In this document: piece by piece, positions 43,791 to 56,034 of the stretch
Position numbering within the stretch: position 1 is the first letter of the stretch
Layout of the letters: each line of letters starts with the position of its first letter
Source: Didymella arachidicola
Lineage: Eukaryota > Ascomycota > Dothideomycetes > Pleosporales > Didymellaceae
NCBI GenBank assembly: GCA_016630955.3
Contig: CM049986.1
Coordinates: 2,046,001-2,110,000 of the forward strand
Length of the DNA: 64,000 bases
Reading direction: 5' to 3'
Program-made: the position numbers and the translations under genes
Notes under the pieces: model-generated
Seen by the model: only the letters and a program-made list of their open reading frames with translations
Told to the model about the DNA's origin: nothing
Database searches by the model: none

Positions 43791-46700
43791 ATGTCTGCTA
43801 AGAGGGCTCGTGCACTTACTAACGATATAGACCCAGTGAGCAGCGATGGACACAATGAACGCGTGCGTATATTGCCAGCATTATATGCATGCGAAGAAGC
43901 TTACAGCACCAGAACAAACGCGCACGACAGTCACCTCCCGATGAAGATGAGCGATCCGTGAGCGACGACGAATCGAATGCAAGCGACGAAGACGAACAGG
44001 ATGCTGCTCGCGAGAATGACCAGATGATCTGGCAAACACAACGAGTGCAGAAGGACTTTGCGGCTGCGAAGAACCAACAGAATGTTCCGGCCGAATGCGG
44101 TATCATCGAAGAGATTCGCTGTGTCAATTTCATGTGCCATGTCAACCTTCATATTACCCTCGGGCCTCTCATCAACTTCATTATCGGACACAACGGCAGC
44201 GGAAAGAGCGCAGTACTCACGGCGTTGCAGATCTGTCTTGGTGGTAAGGCGACAGCTACCAACCGCGCACAGAACCTTAAAAGCTTGATCAAGGAAGGAG
44301 AGTCTCACAGCAGCGTGCGCGTGAGGATCAAGAACCAGGGCCCGCTGGCCTTCAAACCCCACGAATACGGCAAGTCGATATCCGTCGAGAGGCATTTCAG
44401 CATCAACGGAACCTCGGGCTTCAAATTGAGGGACGAAAATGATAGGATTGTCACGACGAAGAAGGCCGAGTTGGAAGACATCCTCGATGCGTTCTCCTTG
44501 CAGATCGACAATCCCATGAACGTTCTCACCCAGGACATGGCAAGACAGTTTCTCAACCACTCGACACCAAAGGACAAGTACAAGTTCTTTCTATCTGGCA
44601 CACAGCTCGAGACGCTCCATCGAGACTACCAGCAGATCGAGGCTTCTCTGGAGCAGATGAATAGTCGACAGCAAGTCACCGATGAAATCGTTAAGAGCAA
44701 GAGGAAAGATGCGGAGGAATGGATGACCAAAGCCAGAAGCGCAGGCAAACTTGAGGCTATGCGCGCACGGGAGCGTGATCTCGCGGCACAAGCAGTATGG
44801 GCAAGAGTCGAAGAGGAGGAGACTGTGCTCGAGGATGCTGAAAAGGAGATCGTGAAGCTAGACAGCATGATCAAGGAGAAGACTGAAGAAGCAGACAAGA
44901 CTTCGGAGGCTTTCGAACGTGCAGACGCTGCTGTCACAGGCGCCCAAGAAGAGGTGACCGATGTGACGACACAGATGGAGCCAAAGCAGCAAGCAGCTCA
45001 GGAGTGCAAAGAGAAATTCGAAGAAGTGAAGCAGCAGCTACTGACATTGCAGTCCGACGAGAGGAACGCAAAAGGCGACGTTACTATGAAGAGGAAGAGG
45101 GTCAGTCAGCTCCAATCTGAGATTGAACAGCACAAGCAACGACAAGCCGCGGCTGATAATGGCATGTATGCTGAGAAGCAGCAAGAGCTAGAAGATGCCA
45201 GAGCAGATTGCGCACAGAAAGCAGAACAGCTCGCTGCACATGGTGAAAGCCTCCCGGAGCTTCAACGAAAGCTGAGAGACATGCAGAAAGAGATGGCCCA
45301 GGCCGATCAGGCGACTGAACGTGCCCGGAAGGACGAAGACCGCATCAAAGGGACCATCCGCAATTTGAGGGCCGATGGTCGCGACTGGATGACTGCTTAT
45401 CAGAATCCTGACAAGTTACGCAACCTGCTTCAGGCTGTCGCAGCCGACAGGAGATTTCGTGAGAAGGACAGCGTCATCGGTCCGCTGGGGCGCCACGTCA
45501 AGCTCGTGGAGCCAGATTGGGCCTACATACTGGAAAAGCAGTTCGGATCTGCACTCAACGGCTTTGTCGTGACTAGTAAGCCGGACCAGGCCGTTCTGGG
45601 CGAGTTGATGCGAAAGTGCAACTGGTGAGAGTACAGATGAGCTTGAGGCAGTCACGTCGGCTAATCTTGGAAAGGCAAGGTCCCATCTTCATAGGGAGCG
45701 GTAGGCGGATTGATACCTCTCGTCATGAGCCTGACCAATCCCTGCTGACGTGGCTGAGGGCACTGAAGGTATGCATAGCATCGAAGCGTTGTTACGTTGG
45801 ATCGGTACTGACGATGAGCAGATCGAGAACAATCTCGTCAAAAACCAATTCATCATAAACCAAGGCATTGAGCAGACAATACTCATCAAAGAATCCGATG
45901 AGGGGGCGCGTTTCATGAAAGACCGTGGTCCCCTGAGCGCTAACGTGAGAATGTGCTTCACGTTCTCGAACGGTGACAAGAGACGAGGGCGAGTGATCAA
46001 CTACACGGGAGCTGGCGGTATCAATAACAGTCCTATCGATGAATACCGAGGCCAATTACGCATGCAGGTCGACAAAGAAGCCCAAATTCGGTACGTGGTT
46101 GCATCAGGGCACATCGACATAGCTAACTCTATGCAGACAAGAAGAGCAACAACTCGAGGTTGCCCAACAAACAACGCATGAGGCCAGGCAAGAGTCTAAG
46201 AGACTCATGGACCAGGTCAACTCTTGCAAGGCACAGGAGACAAACCATTCCCGTCGTGGAAAACAGCTAAACCACGCCCTTCAGAAAGCACAAGACAAGA
46301 TCGAGAAGCTCGAGGGAGAGCTGAGCGATGCAACACCGGATGCAGCGGCTATCGAAGTGCTGGAAGAACAGCTCAGGGCTGCTCAGGAGGAGCAGAAACG
46401 CTGTGAAGATATCTTCGAAGATGTGGTCGCGAAGAAGCTGGAGTTGGGCGACGAGAACGCCGTGAACATGCGGGCGCTCCAGGCGGCGCAACGAGAAGTC
46501 AAAGACTTGGACTTTCGACTCGCCAAAGCCCAGGCGAGGGTCAGGACGATGCAGGACCAGCGGGAGGATGCGCTCAAAGCCAAGAACAAGATACTTGAGT
46601 CTATCAAGAAAGTGGAAGACAACAAGAAACTGTGGCTTGAGGAGCAGGCCACCAGGCAGGTGGAAGTCGACATGAAGACCGCCCGAGCACTTGAGAAATT

Positions 46701-47397
46701 CCCCCGAGTCCCTGTTCCAAAAGGCAAGAGTGCCGACGACCTGATCCTGTCGCGCCAGAAGCTTGAAAGGACCAGAGAAGAAACCGAGAAACAATTGGGA
46801 GGATCCGAACACGATCTCCTGGCGAGGGCCAATGAGGCGAAGCGTGCTTTCAAGGCTGTATCCGACGAGGCGACTAGCATCAAGCAGCTCAAGAATCACC
46901 TCATCCGGACTCTGCAATATCGGCAGGTTCGATGGAAGCAGTTTCGGTCTGGAATCTCGGTGCGTGCTCGCGTCACGTTTGGCTATCTGCTTAGCGAACG
47001 CAAATTCCGCGGCACTCTCCAAATCGACCACAGGAACCAAGCGCTGGATATCAACGTGCAGCCGGACAGTACCGAGAAGTCTGGTGACGGACGTCAGACG
47101 AAGACGTTGTCTGGTGGCGAGAAGTCGTTCTCGACTGTCTGTCTGCTGCTGTCGTTGTGGGACGCCATGGGCTCGCCTATTCGCTGTCTCGACGAGTTCG
47201 ACGTGTTCATGGACAGCGTCAATCGCGATAGATCCATGAACATGATCATTGCTGCAGCTCGACGCTCGGTCGGCAGGCAGTTCATCTTCATTACGCCACA
47301 GTCGATGAACAACGTCCAGCAAGACTCGGACGTAAAAATCACCCGCATGAACGATCCCGAGCGAGGCCAGACTGCGCTCAGTTTCTCCCGAGGGTAG
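43791..47397 (+). CDS. SMC6: Smc6, SMC5/6 complex ATPase
   Basis: Smc6 acts with Smc5 and the Nse proteins in recombination repair and replication-fork processing in the nucleus. Five exons (43791-43862, 43907-45624, 45675-45768, 45822-46090, 46137-47397) give 1137 residues, normal for the family. Walker A is GHNGSGKSA (about residue 118), preceded by the conserved CVNFMCHVNL. The hinge lies around LGRHVKLVEPDWAYILEKQF, flanked by long coiled coils. The C-terminal ATPase half has the signature LSGGEKSFSTVCLLLSLW and Walker B IRCLDEFDVFMD. The LDEFDVFMD form, with Phe rather than Ala at that place, distinguishes Smc6 from Smc1-4. The N-terminus is basic, then acidic, and disordered. Confidence 0.97.
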
Positions 47398-47926
47398 GCC
47401 TGTAGTCTGCGTCGCAGCTGTCTTGCACGGTCTTGTTGGTTTTTATGGAACGGCGCATATGGATGGGTGTCTGAGGTCTCTTTATAGTTATACCCGGTCG
47501 GCGTTAGAGTTCCTGGATCTGCATGGGGGACATGGGATGAACAACTGCAAGCCGCGGATGACGCGCGTTGCACGGCATTTAATATTTGCTGCAACCTTGA
47601 ACCAATGCTACCAACTCTTGAGGCAGTCGTGCAGAGTCCACCACGAGACTACCAGAATGCGCTCCCTTGCTCACGTCACCTCGACTGCCGCGCATTCAGG
47701 GCGTTCCACCAACACCGGGATGCCTTGTAACTCGTAACCAGGTGCGCCCAACGCCGATTGGTTCACTCGGCAACGACGACTGTCGACGGGACCTGGGGCA
47801 GCATCGCTCTCTACACAACGCACGACTGCGGCGCTGGTGAGGTCAAGCTGTCCTGGCACCTGTCCTCCAATGCGGGCGCTCCCCTCTCGGCCGCCCATGA
47901 CATGATCCCAGCCTGACGACAGCGAC
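47398..47926. other. Intergenic region between SMC6 and the F-box gene
   Basis: About 530 bp between two plus-strand genes: terminator of SMC6 and promoter of the next gene. No coding pattern is supported. Confidence 0.5.
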
Positions 47927-50813
47927 ATGGCTTCTCCGCTCTCCGCCCCCGGCAGCCCCAGGACGCCGTCGCCGTTGACGTTCGAGGACGACGTTTCCCA
48001 GCCGCTCTCGTCCTCGCCCAACGATGCGCACACGATGGCGACACCGAAGCAGGCCGACGACGCCTGGCCGAGCCATCTCGCCGTTCCCAACGCCGTCGGC
48101 GCATCCGCAGCACCAGCGCCGGCGGGCCATGCGCCGAAAGGGAAAGAGAAGGCTGCCAGGCGACCGCTGCAGCTGCTGGACCTGCCCGTGGACATCTTGA
48201 AAGAGATCATACACCAGGTACGGCCGTCACACGTGCCACTGTGCCTGTATCACGCCATATGCTGACCATGCCTCCAACAGCTACCGCACACGAACGACCT
48301 CACGTCCCTCTCGCTGTGCCACACAGCGCTCCACCGCCTCACGATCCCGTGCATCTACTCGCGCTTCGATATCGTGTGGCCGGATGAGAGCACTCACATG
48401 GAGCCGCGGTCCGGCGTCGACGCGCTTACCTACGGGCTTGCGACGCTCGTCATGGGAGACGTGTGTTTTCCGCATCAGAGCAAGCTGTACCGGGAGCACG
48501 CTGCACCTTCCTCGAGCTCGCAGTCCGGTACTCCGTATCCAATCCCGCGCCGCCGATTTGGCAATTACTACGGCCAGTTTACCAAGAAGTTCTCCCTGGG
48601 CAACGGACCACAGCCATGGGTGCAGGAATATGTCATCACCAAAGAGAGCGGGAAGATGTTGGGAACGCTGGTCGCGCTTGCAGTCGCGCGCATGATCAAC
48701 CTCGAGACGTTCGTCTGGGACATGCCCACGGGCGTGCTGCGAGACGTCTGGCTTGCACTGTCCAGTCTCGCCGGCCGCAGTGACGGCGACCACTGCCACC
48801 TCGAACGCCTTTGGATTCGCTGGCATGACAATACAATCGATGCACCCGTGCCTCCTCCCGCGCCGCCCATGATCCTCAACAATGCGAATCTTCCAGCACC
48901 TCCCAACACCACCCATCCTAGCGGTGTAGGCTCGATTCCTCCGCCCGTCATTGTGCCCCAGCCCTTTCAAGCCAGCGCCGTCTCTGCTCTAGACCGGGTC
49001 GAGCACCCCACATTTTCAGTCATTCCCGCATTGAAGAGTCTGAGCGTTCTCGACATCGACGAGCTGCCATATCTGGACGAGATGAGCATATTGATTGCGA
49101 GGTCGCAGAAAAAGTTGAGGGAGCTGCGTGTTGGTATTGCATCACATGCGCAGCAGCGGGACTGGGTCACGGTGTGGGATGGCGACGGTCTGCAGCAAGT
49201 CGACTACAATGCTAGAACGACGGCGACTAGCTCCATTGGCGAGAAGAGATTGGGAGGCGTGCTGGGTGTGCTGGTCGGGCGAATTCACAATATGCGCCAC
49301 TCCGAGGAGTCTCCGCGTAAGCCTAGCGCAGCGTCTCTGCCAGAGGTGGAAACGACACCTCTTAAGCCGGCAGTGTCGAATCCTCTGCCGTCTATCGCGT
49401 CACTTTCTATGCAAGATAGGGAGGCTGAGCCAGATGTGGATCATTTTGGGAACCCAATGGAGGACTCAACGATCACAGAAGGAATCAGCCTCGTCACCGA
49501 GAACGTACAGCCAGATGTCAAACCGGATATTCCACCAGCGACTTCGCCAGCGACTCCATTCAAACCAAGAAACCCTTCAGAACTTACGAATGGTACGAGT
49601 CGTGCGGGTACCTCGGACTCACAAAATGAACAGGACGAAGAGTTGCTGAATGGTAAATTGAAGCTGGAGGTCCTTGAGCTCGAGCGCATCCCGCTGTCAG
49701 TCTCGGTGCTGCGGAGAGCTTTCGACTGGTCAACACTTTCGACATTGACTCTGCTGCACTGCAGTAACCACGAGCAGCTCTGGAAAGTCCTTAGGCGCAC
49801 ATATACACCGCGTGCCAGCTATTCCGGGTCGCCGTCGTCCTCGAAAGCCTTCAAAGCATCGTATACCCTCCGATCCGACTACCAGCTGAATCTCAAGCGC
49901 ATCCACACCAACACTGTCTCGCAATCGCTCATTTCATTCCTCAAGGAGACTCTCGCACCTAACAGTCTCGAGGTACTCTTTCTGCAAGAAAGCCGTTCGT
50001 ACTCGTCTACTGTGACAGTAGATGCCATATACCGCGGGCCAATGCGGCGGCACAAGGCCAGCCTGAAAAAGCTGATGATTGACAGTAGCGAGAAGGGCCC
50101 GGACGGACACACAACAACAAGCTCTCGGTGGAGAAGATGGATGATGAACCGGGAGATCTTAACCTTTATAACAAGTAGCCGAATGAGTAGTCTGCGAGAG
50201 CTGGCGGTTTCGATTGACTACAAGGACTGGGTAAGCTTTGCAACACCACTACAAGGGGCCTGTACTCACAGTTTGACAGCATCACTTCCTGCAACGTCTG
50301 CCATTCATTCCCCACATTCGGTCCTTGTACATTCCCTTCATCGCCGACCATGCACACGGTAACAACATCGACCCGCGTGAGCTCGCATACCAGATTCTGG
50401 ATATTGTCCATCTGCGTCCTGAGATAGAGCTCTGCTACATGGGTCTCACACACAAGTGTTTCGAGATCCTCGAGAACCGACCGACAAACTACGACTTACG
50501 AAGCGAAAGCATGAGTGGCGAGGGCGGTCACGGCGCACACGGTTATGTGGGACACGATCCGGTACTTGTTAGCGACGACGAGAGCGAGGCTACGGAAGAC
50601 GAGGAGGACGAGGACGAGGACGATGCAGGAACGGACCACGCTGGGGAGGAGACAGAGAGTGAAACAAGTGATGGAGGACACGATCAGGACAGCGACGATG
50701 ATGACTTCATGCACGAGGAGCACAGGGGACCCAAGCTCAGGGTGCGGGAGATTCTATTTTACGAAGAGAGGGTGGAGGCGTTCAGGCGAAGACACGGTGT
50801 TTTGCGGCCTTAG
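47927..50813 (+). CDS. F-box protein of unknown target
   Basis: This is probably a substrate adaptor of an SCF ubiquitin ligase. Exons 47927-48217, 48281-50230 and 50280-50813 give 924 residues. The F-box spans the first splice junction: LQLLDLPVDILKEIIHQ, then LPHTNDLTSLSLCHTALHRL and IPCIYSRFDIVWP, at about residues 81-130. Behind it are scattered leucine-rich stretches (LKSLSVLDIDELPYL, LKLEVLELERIPLS, LSTLTLLHCSNHEQLWKVL) of the kind used for substrate binding. These alternate with disordered Ser/Pro/Thr segments. Near the C-terminus there is a very acidic run of Asp and Glu, then a conserved-looking VREILFYEERVEAFRR helix. The family is common in Pezizomycotina but uncharacterised as far as I know. 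Confidence 0.8.
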
Positions 50814-51310
50814 TATTCTGACGGCTGTTTCAGGGACAGGAGATGTGACGATTGTTCTCTCCTGCTGCATCTTTCGGACATTGTGATGGCGCAGCTTTGG
50901 CGTACTGGGAGGCATCGACCTCAAAGGTTTTGGGACTTGCCTTCATTCTACCACACCACGGTGGACGACTGTAGTATTAGATTAACGTAAACAGCTCTAG
51001 CCGTAAATGCATGGCTCAGCCTGGATCCCCAGTGATTGGCATTGTTTCTCCGCTGTGTCATGTGAAGAAGCCCCACGTGCTTTCGCGTTATCGATAGGCG
51101 CGTCACATTCACTGGCAACCGCGACCAACAAACACCCAAACACGACGCAGCTTCCCGAGCCCTCGGACCACAACCTCACAATGAGCAAATGATAGCCCAT
51201 GCATACACGCGACACTCGTCATATTGTTCGCGACTGTTCATGAACTCAGCACCGCTGCACACATAATCACACCCTCCTTGCGGACCTCTGTCGTATGTCC
51301 GCACGCAGCA
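50814..51310. other. Intergenic region upstream of APC2
   Basis: About 500 bp hold the F-box gene terminator and the APC2 promoter. The APC2 frame is open upstream of its ATG from 51224, but without an ATG. Confidence 0.5.
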
Positions 51311-54052
51311 ATGGACCACCGCACGCTCATCTTCTCCTCCGTCTTCCCCGTTCTCTCGCTGTCCCACACTACCCCGGCACCAGTTGCCACACCTGATCTA
51401 GGCGTCACCGTCCAGGGTGCTGCATTCGGCAGCCCATACATCCCGCGGCAGGCAGAGCTGCACGACAGCAGCACACACCGACAAGTGAAGCGAACCATTG
51501 CATGGAGCTGCGCAACAAGATTCTTGAGTCTGGACAAAGTCGTGCCCGCTGTGCCACGGATACTGCATCGTACACGCGAGGTTGAGGACGCGCTCGTCTA
51601 CTTGTTGGCGGGGGAGGGGAAGGCAGGCGAAGATGCACGAGGGGACAGGCATGATGGCGATGAGGGACTGTGCGATTGGTATACGAATGAATGCCGCTTG
51701 CACTTTGCGAATAACGTCCAGCCGGAGCTCGATGAGCTGTGGAGGGACGAGGTGAGGATTGAACGGGCTTGGGATGTGCTCGGCGACACTCAGACACTGC
51801 TTGAGCAGGTGCAGAACGTGTACCTCGAGCCATTCAATGAGCACATACTTCCGTTTCTGGGAAGCGGACCAACGACACGATCGGCGAGACCGAGCAGGAG
51901 AGACGACGATGAGGCCGAGCGTGCTGAGTGGAAGTTCAGGAGAGATGTACATGCTCTTTTTGCGCGCTGTGTTGCCCCGAGACGTTTCTCCAAGATGCTG
52001 AGTTATGTCTTGTATGACGCGGGGTGCAGAATGTTCCGCATCTATGCACGACATGATGGAGTTCAGCCGAACGCTGTACCGGAGAACACGACAGAGGTCA
52101 GACAGCAGATGACTACGCTTTTGCAGGGCCTGGAGCGTGTTGGACTGGGTGGCGAGTGTGCGCAGAAAGCCTTCGCCCATGCCATGCACAAGCTGCTCGA
52201 CTCCTTCATCAACAGCCATTACATGAAGGTGGACTGGTACGACAAGAAGTCGGTTGTGCCGCACCTCAAAGAGTGGGTCAAAGATGGCTTCTGTCCTCTG
52301 GTCGAGCTGGTCTTGGAATGTCTGCGCTGCGAGCAGAGCAGCCTTCAGCCTACAGAGGTTTCGGCATGGCAAGAGATTGCTCTGGGTAGACTCGGGCGGG
52401 TGCGAGTCGACAATCTCTTCGACTTTGTTGTTCGCTGGGACAAGAGCAAGGGTGCTATCTTGGATATCAAGGAATATCTCAGAATTGCTGGCGCGAAGCA
52501 ACACGTCACCTCCAGCTTCTCGCAACAAGTCTCGAGGCGCTTGTTGCACCCGGGTGTGACTACCACATATATTCTCAACGTCTACATCTTCATAATCCGC
52601 TCCTTCCATGAATTGGAACCGAAGGGCGTGCTGCTGGAGAGAGTCGCTCGGCCAATCCGCAGATATCTGAAAGAGCGGGAGGACACAGGACGAATCATCA
52701 TATCCAGTCTACTCACGGACCTCAGCGATGAGACAGGCGCCAAGTTCTCCTCCAACAGCGAGCTGTCCCACGAGATTGCCGGCGAGATGGGCAAGCCCCT
52801 CGTAAATCTCGGCCAAGACGCAGACGAGGAGCTGAACTGGAACGACATGAACTGGCAGCCTATGCCAATCGATGCTTCACCCGAATACAAGAAGTCAAAG
52901 GTAGAGGACGTGATCTGGTTCTTGCTGACGCTATGGGAGCGCGACGACTTCATCAACGAGCTGAAGAACATCCTCGGCGACCATCTCCTGCGCTCTACAG
53001 ACCCAGAGTACGAGAAGGAGATCCGCCTCCTCGAGCTCATCAAGATGCGTCTGGGCGACAACAACCTGCAAGCCGCCGAAGTGATGCTCCGCGACGTCCT
53101 GGACTCGAAACGCATCAATGCCACCATCCACGCCGCTACAGCCTCGCAAGCCCAACAAGCCTTTTCCACCCCTGAGCAACGCCCTCGCGGCCCTCGAGCG
53201 CCAAATGCCAGATACCCGCGCACCCCCCAACCACGTCACGGCGCCCAAACATCTTCCCTTACACCGTCTGCACCCGCAGCGCCCGCCCTCAACGCCCAGA
53301 TCCTATCCTCCTACTTCTGGCCCTTATTACGCGACGAAAATTTTAGTGTTCCCGCTGAGATCCAACGTCTCCAAGACGCATACGGCACAAACTTCTCACG
53401 AATCAAGGGCATGCGCAAGCTGCGCTGGATGAACGCACTCGGCTCCAGCTCCATAACGCTCTCGTTCGCAGACCGCACAGAAGACTTTGATCACCTGACG
53501 CCTTGGCAGGTCAGCGTGGTGTACGCCTTCCAGCCCCAAGCTGGCGAAGAGAACATCGCCGCCAAGCCTGGGAAGAACGGCGAGGGCGTCGCCAGAAATG
53601 TCGCGCAGCTCGCGGATATGCTAGGCATGGACGAGGCGCTCGTCAGACAAGCGGTCGCGTTCTGGATAGGCAGGTCGGTGCTCCGCGAGACCGGGCCCGA
53701 TACGTATGCCATCATCGAGACGCTGCCCAAGTCTGATGGGAAAGCAAAGACAGATGAGGATAAGGCGGCTGCTGCGGCAGAATTGGCTGCTGTTGAAGCC
53801 GCGCAGGCGACTGCGGTGCGCAGCCAGCAGGATCTATTCAATGAAAATAGGGACGTGTATGAGACGTTCATCACGAGCATGTTGACAGCGCAGGGCAACG
53901 TGCCAGTCAGCAGGATCCTCATGATGATGCGGATGATGATGGCGGGCGGCTTTCCGTTTGGCGAGGAAGAAATTGCCGGGCTGCTGGCCGAATTAGAGGG
54001 CGAGGGGAAGGTCATCAAGGTCGGCGGAGACGTCTGGGGCATGAGGCGGTAA
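51311..54052 (+). CDS. APC2: Anaphase-promoting complex subunit 2 (cullin-type scaffold)
   Basis: APC2 is the cullin-like subunit that, with the RING protein Apc11, forms the catalytic core of the APC/C ubiquitin ligase driving anaphase and mitotic exit. The gene is intronless, 913 residues, starting at the first in-frame ATG (51311). The N-terminal half is helical cullin repeats. The cullin homology region includes VDNLFDFVVRWDKSKGAILD, TGRIIISSLLTDLSDETGAK, EVMLRDVLDSKRIN and RKLRWMNALGSSSITLSFAD. The C-terminus is the APC2-type winged-helix domain, ending MMMAGGFPFGEEEIAGLLAE and a short VIKVGGDVWGMRR strand. An Ala/Pro-rich insert at about residues 615-660 is fungal-specific. It converges on the polygalacturonase gene, with 55 bp between stops. 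Confidence 0.95.
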   Translation: MDHRTLIFSSVFPVLSLSHTTPAPVATPDLGVTVQGAAFGSPYIPRQAELHDSSTHRQVKRTIAWSCATRFLSLDKVVPAVPRILHRTREVEDALVYLLAGEGKAGEDARGDRHDGDEGLCDWYTNECRLHFANNVQPELDELWRDEVRIERAWDVLGDTQTLLEQVQNVYLEPFNEHILPFLGSGPTTRSARPSRRDDDEAERAEWKFRRDVHALFARCVAPRRFSKMLSYVLYDAGCRMFRIYARHDGVQPNAVPENTTEVRQQMTTLLQGLERVGLGGECAQKAFAHAMHKLLDSFINSHYMKVDWYDKKSVVPHLKEWVKDGFCPLVELVLECLRCEQSSLQPTEVSAWQEIALGRLGRVRVDNLFDFVVRWDKSKGAILDIKEYLRIAGAKQHVTSSFSQQVSRRLLHPGVTTTYILNVYIFIIRSFHELEPKGVLLERVARPIRRYLKEREDTGRIIISSLLTDLSDETGAKFSSNSELSHEIAGEMGKPLVNLGQDADEELNWNDMNWQPMPIDASPEYKKSKVEDVIWFLLTLWERDDFINELKNILGDHLLRSTDPEYEKEIRLLELIKMRLGDNNLQAAEVMLRDVLDSKRINATIHAATASQAQQAFSTPEQRPRGPRAPNARYPRTPQPRHGAQTSSLTPSAPAAPALNAQILSSYFWPLLRDENFSVPAEIQRLQDAYGTNFSRIKGMRKLRWMNALGSSSITLSFADRTEDFDHLTPWQVSVVYAFQPQAGEENIAAKPGKNGEGVARNVAQLADMLGMDEALVRQAVAFWIGRSVLRETGPDTYAIIETLPKSDGKAKTDEDKAAAAAELAAVEAAQATAVRSQQDLFNENRDVYETFITSMLTAQGNVPVSRILMMMRMMMAGGFPFGEEEIAGLLAELEGEGKVIKVGGDVWGMRR

Positions 54053-54107
54053 CACGACGCATTTACGAGCTGCTACGGAAGCGTCGCGGCGCACTGGCCG
54101 CGGACGC

Positions 54108-55490
54108 CTACGCTGGGTTATACCCCTTGCTCCAATCCGTGCAGTTCAACCCACCCAATGTGCTCTCATCCACATTCCGGCACGTGACGAGGTTACTCCC
54201 GTTCACCGTCCTGATGTCCACGTTCTCCGCCACAATCCCAGAGCAAGTATGCGGCGACGAGCAGACTAAGTGGCCCACAATAGGACTGAAGACCCTGTTG
54301 GTGCGCCCTCGGATGTTCTTGAAAGTGATATCCGTAATGTTCAGTTTACTCGGATGCTTGAAGCATTCCTCCTCGTCATCCTGCCCATAGCACTGCGTGA
54401 TCGTCAAGCCATAGTCGACGTTGTCGAGAAACATGCCGTCGTATGTCACGTTGCGGACGAGACCCGCGCCGCCGCCGCCAGTCAGGGATTGGCTCTTCTC
54501 CGAGTACGCATCTGGCCACACTTTGATGCGCGCGCCCTCGGAGCTGTTGGCCATGCTGATGTTGCGCACCAGGACATCGAGGACGTAGTCGATGCGTGAA
54601 GGGTACTGACCGAGGCTACCGACGGAGATGCCGTGAGTGCCGTTGCAGCGCAGGTTCTGCACGAGTATCTGGGTGGAATTGGGTTTGAAGGATACGCAGT
54701 CTGTCTGGGTTAGTCTCTGGAGAGCGGGCGATGCGAAGGAAGACATACCATCGCCGTTGGTGATAGTTGAGTTCTCAATCGTGATATGCGAGCTGCGGTA
54801 GATATCCCAGCCGTCGGTGTTCTTTTCGAAGTTGCCGTTGTTGCTTGTTGAGAACAGGTCGAGCCCTGAGTATACCACGTCACTCGAGTTGGCGATGATG
54901 TTGTGCCAGAACGGCGAGTTGCGCATCTTGATATCACTCACGCTACCTCCATTCAGTCCATCAATGGCGAACAGAACCGGTCGCTTGAGCTTCTTGTTGT
55001 TGGCATACTCGTCCCACCATGCTTGACCGTTTCCTTCCACAGTCCCGGAGCCATACACGTTGACATCGCTGCCGCCGAGGATCAAGAAGGAGGTTGCATT
55101 CTGGTACTGCAGGTCGAAGGAATTGGCTTGCCAGTATGTAAGGTTGTCAGAAGGGAAGGACAGGGTACCTTGGATGTCGAGATCAATGGATGAGAGGCCG
55201 GTGAGGTTGAGAGGCGAGGCGATCGTGTAGGTCTGCTTTGCGGCGAAGATGAGATGGCCACCATTATTGCAATCTTGGATGGCCCTGAGGATGTTCTCGG
55301 CATCGTCTGTCTTGAGATCGTTGTGAGACCCGGCGACGCACGTCCGATTCCGGCTTGGTGAGGTGTGAGCATGAAATGGGCGACTTGTGCGTAACGTCTC
55401 GAGGAAGTTCTCTGTCACTGATACAGTCGATGCTACGGGAGCGAGGAGCACCAAAGCAGCCAAGGTTGGAGTTGCGAGACGAACCATCAT
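54108..55490 (-). CDS. Secreted polygalacturonase, glycoside hydrolase family 28 (probably exo-acting)
   Basis: This enzyme hydrolyses alpha-1,4-galacturonic acid bonds of pectin outside the cell. Two exons (55490-54749, 54700-54108) give 444 residues. The signal peptide is MVRLATPTLAALVLLAPVA. GH28 motifs are NTDGWD (about residue 222), NGDDCVSFK created by splicing, GTHGISVGSLGQ, and RIKVW. These provide the catalytic Asp residues, the His and the substrate-binding Arg/Lys. The 48-nt intron (54748-54701) is in frame and without stop, so an unspliced reading looks intact but splits GDDC. There are many N-glycosylation sequons. Long loops and the NATSFLILGG start suggest an exo-polygalacturonase rather than an endo enzyme, which is inference. 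Confidence 0.93.
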   Translation of the reverse strand: MMVRLATPTLAALVLLAPVASTVSVTENFLETLRTSRPFHAHTSPSRNRTCVAGSHNDLKTDDAENILRAIQDCNNGGHLIFAAKQTYTIASPLNLTGLSSIDLDIQGTLSFPSDNLTYWQANSFDLQYQNATSFLILGGSDVNVYGSGTVEGNGQAWWDEYANNKKLKRPVLFAIDGLNGGSVSDIKMRNSPFWHNIIANSSDVVYSGLDLFSTSNNGNFEKNTDGWDIYRSSHITIENSTITNGDGMSSFASPALQRLTQTDCVSFKPNSTQILVQNLRCNGTHGISVGSLGQYPSRIDYVLDVLVRNISMANSSEGARIKVWPDAYSEKSQSLTGGGGAGLVRNVTYDGMFLDNVDYGLTITQCYGQDDEEECFKHPSKLNITDITFKNIRGRTNRVFSPIVGHLVCSSPHTCSGIVAENVDIRTVNGSNLVTCRNVDESTLGGLNCTDWSKGYNPA

Positions 55491-56034
55491 GAGACTGCAA
55501 AGGCGATGTTCGACTGGCAGTACCTTTGAGCAGCAACGCTCCGCCTTCTTTATATGCCGTTCCTAAGCGACTCCATCGCGTACCTTCATTGTCGGCATAT
55601 CATCCGTGGACAGCGCCGTACATAGACCTCTCCGAAGCTTAGCCTCAACTTTGGAAAAGCTTTCCGCTGCAGGCTTCCCCAGATTACCCCACATGCAGCT
55701 TGAAGCTTTCGGTTGTCGGGTTAAATGGGAGCTGTGGGGTAGCAGCCAAGCCTTTAAAGCGGAGGAGTCTGGTGTTGAAGAGGCTGTCAACTGTTATCCG
55801 GCTTGAGGGGCGCTCAGATCGGTATGATCAGATTCAGGATCCCGGTTGCATTGTTCCACCAATCGCGACAGACCAGTCCTCCGCATAAAACTGGCGAAGT
55901 GCGACCGTACAAATTCAGGCTGGAGCAGTTTGCCATAGCAAGAAGCGTTGGGATCTCGCTGTTACCCTGCTCCGGGCTCGGACGGCGGAGACCTTCGTTC
56001 TTAAGGTGTTGCAAAGTCACCTTGACTGATAGGC
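55491..56034. other. Promoter region of the polygalacturonase gene
   Basis: About 540 bp between two minus-strand genes, with no coding pattern supported. The proximal part is AT-richer (TTTATATGC at about 55550), a possible TATA element about 60 bp upstream of the start codon. Confidence 0.45.

Noticed and set aside
51224..51310. 29-residue N-terminal extension of APC2
   Set aside because: It would need a TTG start. The first in-frame ATG is at 51311.
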